A stretch of 13,683 nucleotides of DNA from Bacteroidales bacterium. Its GTDB lineage: Bacteria > Bacteroidota > Bacteroidia > Bacteroidales > Muribaculaceae. A program made the position numbers and the translations under genes. The first letter of the stretch is position 1. Every line of letters starts with the position of its first letter. Shown here piece after piece: positions 7,153 to 13,683 of this stretch. The notes beneath the pieces are model-generated. The model was not told the DNA's origin. It was given only the letters and a program-made list of their open reading frames with translations, and did not search any database. The stretch spans positions 1 to 13,683 of the forward strand of contig SFMJ01000030.1 in assembly GCA_004553095.1 (NCBI GenBank). The letters run 5' to 3'.

Positions 7153-9144
7153 CTACATTATATCGAAGTCGATAGATGTGACTTGGAACTCGGTACGGCG
7201 GTTGATTTGGTCGGCGGCTTCGCGGTCTTCTTCGCTGAGGGTGTCGATCAGTTCGGGGGTGAGCTGGGTGCCGACTTCGAACTGTGGATACTGCTTGTTG
7301 ATGCGAGGAGTCACGGTCTTTGGCACAGACTTGCCATATCCCTTCCAGGAGAGACGTTCGATGGGTATACCTGCCTCGACGAGGTAGTCGACGACGCTCT
7401 TGGCGCGACGGTCGGAGAGGTCGATGTTATACTCCTCGGTACCGACACGGTCGGTGTGCGAACCCATCTCGAGGGTCACATTGGGGTTGTCTTTGAGCAT
7501 TTGTGCCAATTCGTCGAGAGCCTCCTTCGATTCGGGGCGGAGTGTGGCGCGGTCGAAGTCGTAGAAGATATTCTCCACCACCTGCGGCTTATGGATGGCG
7601 GCGAGGATAAAATCGATGCCATAATCGGCATCCTCCTCTTCGGAGTCGGACTCAAATTCCTGTTTTACATTGAGATATCCCTTAGCACCGGCGAGCATCA
7701 CATACTTCACGCCGCGTTGGAGAGAGAATTTGAACGAGCCGTCATCGCGAGCCACCTCCTTCTGGGTGGTGCCATCATTGCCGACGATACGAATCACGGC
7801 ATTTGGCACAGGTTCTTCATCCTTATCGAGCACATATCCGGAGATGGTGACCTTGATATCGGGTTTGACAAAGCTGTAGATATGGTCATAACCTCTGCCG
7901 TCGCCACGGTTAGAGCTGAAGAAACCCGATTCACCCTCACCGAAGGTGATGCCGAAGTCATCGCCCTTGCTATTCATGGGGGTGCCGAGATTTTCGACGC
8001 TCCAGCGGTCGCCGGTGGAGTTCAGGCGCGCCACGAAGATATCGAGGCCACCGAAACCGGCATGGCCATCGCTTGAGAAATAGAGGAGCGAGTCAGTGCG
8101 AAGATAAGGGAACATCTCATCGCCCGAGGTGTTGATTTGCTCGCCGAGGTTTTCGAGCGAGCCGACGCGCTGAGTGAGGTTTATGCGCCATATATCCTTA
8201 CCGCCATACCCCCCCGGCATATCGGAGGAGAAATAGAGGTACTGTCCATCGGGGGAGACGGCGGGGTGTCCGAAAGCAGAGAGGGTGTCGGCAGTGACTT
8301 CAAACTTCTGGGGAGCGCTCCAGGTGGCATCAGAGCGTTTGGAGGTATAGATTTCGACCGAAGTGTTGGCATCCAAGGCTCGGCGAGCGCGTGTCAGGTA
8401 CATGGTTTGGCCATCGGGCGAGAAGGACATCACCCCCTCGTCGAAGTCGCTGTTCAGTTCCCCTTCGGCAGGCTGTGGTCGTTGCCAGTTGCCCTTTTCA
8501 TCCTTGGTGGAGTAAAAGATATCGCAACGCTTCATACCGGTGATTTCCGACTTGTCATTGCCGGAAGCCTTCTCATTCGAAGAACAGAAATAGATGGTAT
8601 TCAGTGTTTTATCTAAATACATCGGTGAGAAATCGGCGCGTCTGGAATTGAATATTTTGGCTTGCGCCACCTTATATCTCGACTTTGGGGCAGAGGCGGC
8701 ACGGATAGCATTTTGGCAACCTCTCACCCCCTCGCGGGCGAGTTGGTCGCCGGGGCACTTCTCGAGGAATTGGGTATAAGCGTCGATGGCGGGTTGATAC
8801 TTACCCTCCATTTGGAGAGAACGGCCGAGGTAATAAAGCGCCATCGAATCGGGATAATCATAGCGGATGGCATTCTGGTAGGCCGCCGAGGCTCGTGCCG
8901 CCATATTCAGTTTACGGTAGCAAGTAGCGAGTTGGTAGGCGACTTGTCCACGCAATTCGCGGTCTTCGCGCGGGTTAAGTTTATTATAGACAGCGCGATA
9001 TGTTTTCGAAGCATTAAAATACTCGCCGCGGCCGAACTGCTCATTGGCTTCGGAGAGTTTGGGAGTCTTGCAGCCACCCAGAGCGAGGAAGAAGAGAGCG
9101 AGCAGCAGAGTGGCGGCAACCGACTTGAGATGACACATATTCAT
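7153..9144 (-). CDS. porE: PorE-like lipoprotein: TPR, PD40 propeller, regulatory-like domain, OmpA_C
   Basis: The lipoprotein has 663 residues. Its signal is a hydrophobic stretch ending LALGGC, with the lipidated cysteine at 25. Domains in order: TPR helices (about 30-135); PD40/WD40-like propeller blades (about 170-425: FSPDG 241-245, VSPDGQYLYFSSD 297-309, LYFSSDGHAGFGGLDIF 354-370); a carboxypeptidase-regulatory-like beta domain (about 433-515, VTISGYVLDKDEEPVPNAVIRI); and OmpA_C (about 523-655). In OmpA_C, D565 and R580 match the peptidoglycan-binding pair of E. coli OmpA. This order and length match Porphyromonas gingivalis PorE, a periplasmic type IX secretion component thought to tie the machine to peptidoglycan. 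Other TPR-PD40-OmpA proteins exist in the phylum, so orthology is probable, not proven. The longest ORF begins at TTG 9168; ATG 9144 is preferred (ATG 9138 also possible). Confidence 0.82.
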   Translation of the reverse strand: MNMCHLKSVAATLLLALFFLALGGCKTPKLSEANEQFGRGEYFNASKTYRAVYNKLNPREDRELRGQVAYQLATCYRKLNMAARASAAYQNAIRYDYPDSMALYYLGRSLQMEGKYQPAIDAYTQFLEKCPGDQLAREGVRGCQNAIRAASAPKSRYKVAQAKIFNSRRADFSPMYLDKTLNTIYFCSSNEKASGNDKSEITGMKRCDIFYSTKDEKGNWQRPQPAEGELNSDFDEGVMSFSPDGQTMYLTRARRALDANTSVEIYTSKRSDATWSAPQKFEVTADTLSAFGHPAVSPDGQYLYFSSDMPGGYGGKDIWRINLTQRVGSLENLGEQINTSGDEMFPYLRTDSLLYFSSDGHAGFGGLDIFVARLNSTGDRWSVENLGTPMNSKGDDFGITFGEGESGFFSSNRGDGRGYDHIYSFVKPDIKVTISGYVLDKDEEPVPNAVIRIVGNDGTTQKEVARDDGSFKFSLQRGVKYVMLAGAKGYLNVKQEFESDSEEEDADYGIDFILAAIHKPQVVENIFYDFDRATLRPESKEALDELAQMLKDNPNVTLEMGSHTDRVGTEEYNIDLSDRRAKSVVDYLVEAGIPIERLSWKGYGKSVPKTVTPRINKQYPQFEVGTQLTPELIDTLSEEDREAADQINRRTEFQVTSIDFDIM

Positions 9145-9147
9145 ACT

Positions 9148-9188
9148 AAAAAAACGCCCGACGATCAAAAAAATTATATCATCGGACG
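9148..9188 (-). terminator. Terminator-like hairpin with U7, directly before the porE start
   Basis: On the - strand, CGTCCGATGAT (9188-9178) pairs with ATCGTCGGGCG (9165-9155) over 11 bases, with two G-U wobbles, around a 12-base loop. Seven Ts (9154-9148) follow. The structure is weaker on the other strand, where the wobbles become C-A mismatches. It could end the hpt-adk transcript, or act as an attenuator or leader structure for porE, whose ATG is only three bases beyond the T run. Confidence 0.6.
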
Positions 9189-9202
9189 ATAAACGATTCA
9201 GA

Positions 9203-9221
9203 TAAGAGCGCTTTCCTTAAA
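9203..9221 (-). repeat. Gene-end dyad element, copy D (after adk)
   Basis: On the - strand it reads TTTAAGGAAAGCGCTCTTA, 24 bases past the adk stop codon. It differs from copy B at one of 17 aligned positions (A for C in the centre). It sits between adk and the hairpin that precedes porE. Confidence 0.68.
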
Positions 9222-9245
9222 ATTTTGGGGTCATATCGCGGGGGA

Positions 9246-9836
9246 TTATTTTGGGGCGATACCGGTGAGGTCGTGGAGTTGGCGGGATATGTTGGCGAAG
9301 ATTTCGTCTACGATACCGGTTCCATTCACGGCGATATACTTACCCTTCTCCTCATAATACTTGCGGAGGGGGAGTGTCTGGTTGTGGTAGACATCGAGGC
9401 GATTCTTGATGGTATCGATATTATCGTCGGCACGTCCTGTCTCCTTACCACGCGCCAGCATACGATTCACAAGTTCATCCTCGGGGACATCGAGGCCGAT
9501 AACGGCGTCGAGCTGCGAACCACGTTTAGCGAGCAACTCCTCGAGGGCATCAGCCTGTGGGATGGTGCGAGGGAAGCCGTCGAACACGACACCCTTCTTG
9601 GCAGCGGCCTCATTCTCGAGCACATCGTCGAGGATGCGGATCATCAGATCGTCGGGGATCAGTTGCCCCTTCGAGATAAACTGATCGGCGGTGACGCCGA
9701 GTTCGGTACCGCGCTTAATATGGTCGCGGAGAAGTTCGCCTGTGCTGATATGATACAAGCCGTAAGCATCTATCAAACGGGCACTTTGAGTGCCTTTGCC
9801 GCTACCGGGAGCGCCAAAAATAACTATATTGAGCAT
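9246..9836 (-). CDS. adk: Adenylate kinase, short-LID type
   Basis: It catalyses ATP + AMP to 2 ADP in the cytoplasm and balances the adenylate pool. The P-loop GAPGSGKGT is at residues 8-16. The AMP-binding segment HISTGELLRDHI (29-40), the GFPRT motif (87-91) and RADDN...RLDVY (135-150) are all present. The LID is short (around 128-140) and lacks the inserted zinc-finger-like domain with cysteines, so this is the short form; 196 residues fits it. It follows hpt after 73 bases with no usable promoter of its own, so it is probably read from the hpt promoter. That groups two purine-nucleotide enzymes. Confidence 0.96.
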   Translation of the reverse strand: MLNIVIFGAPGSGKGTQSARLIDAYGLYHISTGELLRDHIKRGTELGVTADQFISKGQLIPDDLMIRILDDVLENEAAAKKGVVFDGFPRTIPQADALEELLAKRGSQLDAVIGLDVPEDELVNRMLARGKETGRADDNIDTIKNRLDVYHNQTLPLRKYYEEKGKYIAVNGTGIVDEIFANISRQLHDLTGIAPK

Positions 9837-9909
9837 TTCAAAAATATTTATTTAACTAAGATAGTGTGAACATGCGATAATAAATCAAGAGAAAGGGAAC
9901 AGAGGATGG

Positions 9910-10455
9910 TCAATCCTCCTCAATCACATAGATATCCTTGAGGTTTCTCACCTTGCCATCGAGGTCGAGGCCATAACCGATGATAAACTTCGGGGGGATC
10001 GAGAAAGCGACATAATCGGGTTTGAAACCGGTTTTGGAGCTTTCGGGCTTATGGAGCAACGTAGCGAAACGGATGGAGCGAGGGTTACGCTTCTTGAGGT
10101 CAGCCACCATCATCGAGGCGGTCAAGCCGGTGTCGACGATATCCTCGACGATCACCACGTCTCTACCCTCGATATCCTCATTGAGGCCGATGATCTCCTT
10201 GACCTTGCCGGTGGAGGATGTGCCCTCATAGCTGGAATACTTCACGAAAGAGATCTTGGCATCATTGATGCCCACCTCGCGAAGCAGGTCAGCCGCGAAG
10301 ATAAATGCGCCATTAAGCACACAAAGGAAGAGTGGATTCTTGCCCTTAAGGTCGGTGCGAATCTCGCCTGCGACGCGTTTGACTTGACACTCTATTTCAT
10401 CACGAGTAATATACGGCACAAAAGTGAGGCCGTCTACAGTCACTTTGCTATCCAT
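9910..10455 (-). CDS. hpt: Hypoxanthine phosphoribosyltransferase
   Basis: This purine-salvage enzyme joins hypoxanthine (and often guanine) to PRPP, giving IMP or GMP. The protein has 181 residues, normal for the bacterial form. The PRPP-binding signature VIVEDIVDTGLT is at 101-112, with the acidic pair E104-D105. The flexible loop SSYEGTSSTG (74-83) closes over the active site. The C-terminal FIIGYGLDLDGKVRNL (157-172) contributes to purine and magnesium binding. All the expected motifs are intact. It is first in a probable hpt-adk operon, with a very good Bacteroidetes-type promoter just upstream. Confidence 0.96.
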   Translation of the reverse strand: MDSKVTVDGLTFVPYITRDEIECQVKRVAGEIRTDLKGKNPLFLCVLNGAFIFAADLLREVGINDAKISFVKYSSYEGTSSTGKVKEIIGLNEDIEGRDVVIVEDIVDTGLTASMMVADLKKRNPRSIRFATLLHKPESSKTGFKPDYVAFSIPPKFIIGYGLDLDGKVRNLKDIYVIEED

Positions 10456-10477
10456 GTTCTGAGAAATATGTATTTCG

Positions 10478-10510
10478 GCAAAATTAATGAATTATTTTGA
10501 AACTATCAAA
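10478..10510 (-). promoter_or_regulatory. Promoter of hpt-adk
   Basis: TTTG (10510-10507), a 20-base spacer, then TAATTTTGC (10486-10478), all on the - strand. Both boxes fit the Bacteroidetes -33/-7 consensus (TTTG and TAnnTTTG), and the spacing is ideal. The predicted start near 10470 leaves a leader of about 15 bases. Confidence 0.75.
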
Positions 10511-10555
10511 TAATTCTTAAAGCATAATGCATAATTGTATCAGCTCGCCATTCGC

Positions 10556-10588
10556 GCGGATTCGTTCTCCGCATGCTCGCTTGCGAGC
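10556..10588. other. Pair of adjacent hairpins between hpt and waaA
   Basis: GCGGA (10556-10560) pairs with TCCGC (10568-10572). Just after it, GCTCGC (10575-10580) pairs with GCGAGC (10583-10588). On the - strand these lie just past the waaA stop and may end or stabilise that transcript, although no U run follows. The rest of the 147-base gap holds the hpt promoter and the end of the 7-base array. Confidence 0.5.
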
Positions 10589-10591
10589 CTC

Positions 10592-10627
10592 ATTCCTATC
10601 TCCTATTTCCTAATTCCTAATTCCTCA
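10592..10627 (+). repeat. Array of a 7-base repeat, copy 2, overlapping the end of waaA
   Basis: Five tandem units (ttcctat, ctcctat, ttcctaa, ttcctaa, ttcctca) fill 10593-10627. The first 14 bases, with A10592, are identical to the array near the protease gene but lie on the opposite strand. The array covers the waaA stop codon and encodes its final residues (EELGIRK), so the C-terminus of that protein appears to be repeat-derived. Confidence 0.75.
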
Positions 10628-11886
10628 TAGATCTTGTCGGTGGCGCCGAGTTTGGATTGGATATATGCTTCGGCGGCTGCTCCACGCTCTTTCCTCTCCC
10701 GGCGACTCGCCTCGTTGCTGCCGAGCAGTCGGTCGGCGATCTCCTCGAAGTCTTGGCGACTCTTGATCTCGATGCCGCCGCCACATGCCTTCATCTCTTG
10801 CGCTTCGATGAATTTGCGGTTGTTGGGACCATAGACCACCGGCACGCCATACACCGCCGCTTCGTTGATATTATGCAGACCGGCGCCGAAAGCTCCCCCG
10901 ACGTATGCCACGTCGCAGTAGTAGTAAGCCGAAGAGAGCAACCCGAAGCAGTCGATCACCAGCACCTGTGCACCGTCGACACCTCGTTTGCCGCTCTGCA
11001 ACTCCGAGAGCATCACCACCCCACCCCTGAAGCGGCGACGCAACGCATTGAGACGCACCTCATTAAACTCATGAGGAGCGATGACGAGTTTCACCTCCGG
11101 ATGGCTGTCAAACCATGGGGCATAGATCGCTTCGTCAGCCTCCCAACTGCTACCCACCATCATCACCGGCGAGGCACCCTCCTCGCCATGGCGAGTAAAT
11201 GCCTGAAGTTCAGTCACATCACGGCGTGTAGCACGAATCGTTGACACCCGGTCGAAGCGTGTGTCGCCACACACCTCTACCCTATCCACACCGATACCTG
11301 CCAGAAGCCGGCGGCTATTCTCATCCTGCACGAAGATGCGGCTGAACCACCCGAGCCATTCGCGGTAAGGGGAGCGAGGATGGCGGATGCAGTATTGATC
11401 ATCACGGAAGATGGCGCTGATAAGATAGGTGGGGATGTTGCGGCGATGCAGTTGGCAGAGGTAATTGCGCCAGATTTCATACTTCACGAAGATAGCCATC
11501 TCCGGCTCGACCAAGTCGAGGAAACGCTTCACCCTCCCGGGGGTGTCGAATGGGAGATAGCAGACGCAATCGGCGCCCTGCCAGTTCTTGCGCACCTCAT
11601 AACCGGAGGGGGAGAAGAATGTAAGAAGTATCTTCACCTGCGGATGCTCGCGGCGGATACGTTCCATGAGGGGTCGCCCCTGCTCGAACTCGCCGAGAGA
11701 GGCGGCATGTACCCACACCACGCGGTCGCCCGGCTGTCGCCAGCCACTCAATCTATCGAAGATTTCGCCATGACCATGGCTGAGAAGGCGAGCCTTCTCA
11801 TTCCATAGTCCGGCTATTTTGATTCCTAATCGGTAGATGCTGATACCTGCGGAGTAAAGGATCTCCTCAGCAGTGCGTTCTGCCAT
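10603..11886 (-). CDS. waaA: 3-deoxy-D-manno-octulosonic acid (Kdo) transferase
   Basis: This GT30 glycosyltransferase (also called KdtA) adds Kdo from CMP-Kdo to lipid IVA at the inner face of the cytoplasmic membrane, an early step in lipopolysaccharide core assembly. The protein has 427 residues, a standard length. An N-terminal hydrophobic helix could dock it to the membrane. WVHAASLGEFEQGRPL (58-73) holds the conserved glutamate of the family's catalytic region (E66). FVKYEIWRNYL is around 133-143. GSSWEADE (245-252) and GGAFGAGLHNINEA (330-343) form the CMP-Kdo-binding C-terminal domain. It follows gltX after 36 bases and has no promoter of its own that I can see. The last few residues come from a 7-base DNA repeat. 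Whether it adds one or more Kdo residues cannot be told. Confidence 0.95.
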   Translation of the reverse strand: MAERTAEEILYSAGISIYRLGIKIAGLWNEKARLLSHGHGEIFDRLSGWRQPGDRVVWVHAASLGEFEQGRPLMERIRREHPQVKILLTFFSPSGYEVRKNWQGADCVCYLPFDTPGRVKRFLDLVEPEMAIFVKYEIWRNYLCQLHRRNIPTYLISAIFRDDQYCIRHPRSPYREWLGWFSRIFVQDENSRRLLAGIGVDRVEVCGDTRFDRVSTIRATRRDVTELQAFTRHGEEGASPVMMVGSSWEADEAIYAPWFDSHPEVKLVIAPHEFNEVRLNALRRRFRGGVVMLSELQSGKRGVDGAQVLVIDCFGLLSSAYYYCDVAYVGGAFGAGLHNINEAAVYGVPVVYGPNNRKFIEAQEMKACGGGIEIKSRQDFEEIADRLLGSNEASRRERKERGAAAEAYIQSKLGATDKIYEELGIRK

Positions 11887-11922
11887 AGTATGTTCTATTC
11901 TCGTCAGTTTAGTGTTGGGAAA

Positions 11923-13443
11923 TTATTGTTTGATACGCTCGATGGCGCGATTGATGCGGCATATCACCTCCTCCTTTGGCATCAACTCGGTGATGTCAAA
12001 CATGTGAGGGCCACGGCAAGCGCCCACCACGGCGAGGCGGAAGGCATTCATCACATTGCCGAGGTGATAGCCACGTTCCTCGATCTTGCCAAGGATTATC
12101 TTTTCGGCGTTGGCAGAGGTCATATCATCGATTTCCTCGAGCCAGCCGATCATTTCACCCATGATGCGAGGGGTATCCTCCTGCCAGCGCTTGCGGACAT
12201 CCTTCTCGGCATACTCCTCCGGGGCACGGAAGAAGAAATCGGCCTGATCCCACAATTCTCCGATCAGGTTGACGCGTCCCTTCACCATACCGATGGCACG
12301 GGCGATATACTCGTCGCTATAACCCTCGATGCCATGTTCGCGGAGCACCGGTTTGAAGAGCTCGGTGAGGCGAGAGTCGGGGGTATTGATGATATATTCA
12401 TGGTTGAACCAGAGACCCTTCTTATAGTCGAACTTGGCGCCGGCCTTCGAGCAGTGCTCGAACGAGAACTTATCGATCAGCTCCTGCATGCTCATGAGTT
12501 CGGAGTCATCGCCGGGGTTCCAGCCGAGGAGAGCGAGGAAATTGACCACCGCCTCGGGGAGGTATCCCTTCTCGCGATAACCGGAAGAGACTTCTCCGCT
12601 CTTGGGGTCGTGCCATTCGAGGGGGAATACGGGGAAACCGAGTTTATCGCCGTCGCGTTTGGAGAGTTTGCCGTTGCCTACAGGCTTTAGCAAGAGGGGT
12701 AGATGCACGAATTGAGGCATAGAGTCGCTCCATCCGAAGGCCTCATAGAGGAGCACATGGAGGGGTGCGGAGGGGAGCCATTCCTCGCCGCGGATTACGT
12801 GCGACACCTCCATGAGGTGATCGTCAACGATATTGGCAAGGTGATAGGTAGGGAGGTCGTCGGCGCTCTTATAGAGCACTTTGTCATCGAGGATCGAAGA
12901 ATTGATCACCACCTCGCCGCGGATCAGGTCGTTGACCTTCACTTCGCGGCCCGGTTCGATGAGGAATCTCACCACATATCGGTCGCCGGCGGCGATACGG
13001 CGCTCCACCTCCTCAGCGGGGAGGGTGAGGGAGTTGCACATTTCGCCGCGAGTCGAGGCGTCATATTGGAAATTGGGATGCTTGGCGCGAGCCTCTTCGA
13101 GTTGCTCGGGGGTGTCGAAGGCGATATAAGCCTTGCCGTTGTCGAGGAGTTGTTTCACATGTTCGCGATAGATATCGCGGCGTTCCGACTGCTTGTAGGG
13201 GCCATACTTACCACCCTCTTTTACACCCTCGTCGATACCGATGCCGAGCCAACGAAGGGATTCGTTGATATACTCCTCAGCCCCCTCTACGAAGCGTGTG
13301 CTATCGGTGTCTTCGATACGAAGGATCATATCGCCGCCATGGCGGCGTGCGAAAATATAGTTGTATAAGGCGGTGCGAACACCTCCGATGTGCAGCGGCC
13401 CTGTGGGCGACGGTGCAAATCTAACTCTTACTCTGCGTTCCAT
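11923..13443 (-). CDS. gltX: Glutamyl-tRNA synthetase
   Basis: This class I aminoacyl-tRNA synthetase charges tRNA-Glu with glutamate. The protein has 506 residues, near the family norm. The N-terminus RVRFAPSPTGPLHIGGVRTALYNY contains the HIGH-type signature (HIGG, 18-21), and KLSKR (259-263) is the KMSKS-type loop. LRIEDTD (41-47) is the glutamate-pocket region. The C-terminal anticodon-binding helices run to the end. The PSPTG opening indicates GluRS rather than GlnRS. A longer ORF could start at GTG 13464, but that codon lies beside the -7 promoter box, upstream of the predicted transcription start, so ATG 13443 is chosen. It is first in a probable gltX-waaA operon and has a 9-base tandem array upstream of its promoter. 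Confidence 0.96.
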   Translation of the reverse strand: MERRVRVRFAPSPTGPLHIGGVRTALYNYIFARRHGGDMILRIEDTDSTRFVEGAEEYINESLRWLGIGIDEGVKEGGKYGPYKQSERRDIYREHVKQLLDNGKAYIAFDTPEQLEEARAKHPNFQYDASTRGEMCNSLTLPAEEVERRIAAGDRYVVRFLIEPGREVKVNDLIRGEVVINSSILDDKVLYKSADDLPTYHLANIVDDHLMEVSHVIRGEEWLPSAPLHVLLYEAFGWSDSMPQFVHLPLLLKPVGNGKLSKRDGDKLGFPVFPLEWHDPKSGEVSSGYREKGYLPEAVVNFLALLGWNPGDDSELMSMQELIDKFSFEHCSKAGAKFDYKKGLWFNHEYIINTPDSRLTELFKPVLREHGIEGYSDEYIARAIGMVKGRVNLIGELWDQADFFFRAPEEYAEKDVRKRWQEDTPRIMGEMIGWLEEIDDMTSANAEKIILGKIEERGYHLGNVMNAFRLAVVGACRGPHMFDITELMPKEEVICRINRAIERIKQ

Positions 13444-13464
13444 TATTGATTTAGTTTTAAACAC

Positions 13465-13496
13465 GCAAATTTAACACTTTTTTCCCACTCTCACAA
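13465..13496 (-). promoter_or_regulatory. Promoter of gltX-waaA
   Basis: On the - strand there is ATTG with its TTG at 13496-13494, a 20-base spacer, then TAAATTTGC (13473-13465). This matches the Bacteroidetes -33/-7 pattern. Transcription would begin near 13457, about 14 bases before ATG 13443. Confidence 0.75.
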
Positions 13497-13520
13497 TATC
13501 AATCGCGTAGATGGGCAAAT

Positions 13521-13637
13521 CGATAATAACGATAGTAACGTTAGTGACGTTAGGAACGTTAGGAACGTCAATAACGATAGGAACGTTAGGAACGTTAGGA
13601 ACGTTAGTGACGTTAGGAACGACAGTAACGTTAGTAA
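13521..13637. repeat. Thirteen tandem copies of a 9-base unit (consensus CGTTAGGAA)
   Basis: Thirteen units of exactly nine bases run without indels from 13521 to 13637. Five are the consensus CGTTAGGAA (units 4, 5, 8, 9 and 11). The others differ at one to four positions (for example CGTTAGTGA, CGATAGTAA, CGTCAATAA). Six unit junctions form the palindrome AACGTT. The array begins 25 bases upstream of the gltX -33 box. There are no spacers, so it is not a CRISPR. Function unknown; it may be a variable-number repeat or a multi-site protein-binding region. Confidence 0.92.
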
Positions 13638-13656
13638 CCCAAAGCCTATAATAATC

Positions 13657-13683
13657 AAAAAGACGAGCTTGACGGGCTCGTCT
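13657..13683 (-). terminator. Hairpin terminator of a gene beyond the right edge
   Basis: AGACGAGC (13661-13668) and GCTCGTCT (13676-13683) form a perfect 8-base stem around a 7-base loop. On the - strand it is followed by TTTTTGATT, as expected for an intrinsic terminator of a - strand gene lying to the right. The + strand side is cut off by the window, so a two-way terminator is possible. Confidence 0.65.

Noticed and set aside
9839..9846. TATTTTTG on the - strand as an adk promoter
   Set aside because: It fits TAnnTTTG but ends only three bases before the adk ATG, so transcription would begin inside the gene.
13444..13464. GTG start seven codons upstream for gltX
   Set aside because: It abuts the -7 box and lies upstream of the predicted transcription start. 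The family N-terminus begins right at ATG 13443.
13521..13637. CRISPR array
   Set aside because: The units are nine bases long and contiguous, with no spacers and no cas genes nearby.

Overview
The window comes from a bacterium of the phylum Bacteroidetes (Bacteroidota), most likely the order Bacteroidales. Four lines of evidence agree. Several start sites carry the Bacteroidetes-type -7 box TAnnTTTGC, two of them with TTG or TTTG 20 bases further upstream. One protein has the TPR / PD40 propeller / carboxypeptidase-regulatory / OmpA_C order of PorE, a type IX secretion protein. There is a DUF2807 (GIN) protein and an AAA/DUF234 ATPase. No obvious Shine-Dalgarno sequences stand out. Genus cannot be settled from the sequence.

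Layout. The left edge (about 1-2271, + strand) holds the 3' part of a DUF2807 surface protein whose stop codon overlaps the start of a polysaccharide flippase by one base. Everything else is on the - strand. From right to left the likely transcription units are: gltX-waaA (glutamyl-tRNA synthetase and Kdo transferase, 13443-10603); hpt-adk (purine salvage and adenylate kinase, 10455-9246); porE (9144-7153); a membrane-anchored TPR protein (6978-6298); an M16 zinc protease followed by dusB (6127-3903); and a lone AAA/DUF234 ATPase (3738-2305) converging on the flippase. Most are housekeeping or envelope genes: translation (gltX, dusB), nucleotide metabolism (hpt, adk), lipid A-Kdo assembly (waaA), glycan export (flippase), and envelope or secretion scaffolding (porE, TPR protein). 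The AAA gene is the accessory-looking one, visibly richer in A+T than its neighbours.

Several start codons were moved from the longest possible ORF. gltX starts at 13443, the ATPase at 3738, the protease at 6127 and porE at 9144. For gltX and the ATPase a promoter match lies at or inside the longer ORF, which rules out the longer start.

The unexplained part is between the genes. A dyad of about 17 bases (roughly TTAAGGA-ACGCG-CTCTTA) recurs five times, each time just downstream of a gene and in that gene's orientation. Thirteen tandem copies of a 9-base unit (consensus CGTTAGGAA) lie directly upstream of the gltX promoter. Two short arrays of a 7-base unit (TAGGAAT) share a 14-base identical block, and one of them encodes the C-terminus of WaaA. 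A terminator-like hairpin with seven Us ends three bases before the porE start codon. No tRNA, rRNA, CRISPR or transposase gene was seen, and no stretch over 300 bases lacks a gene.
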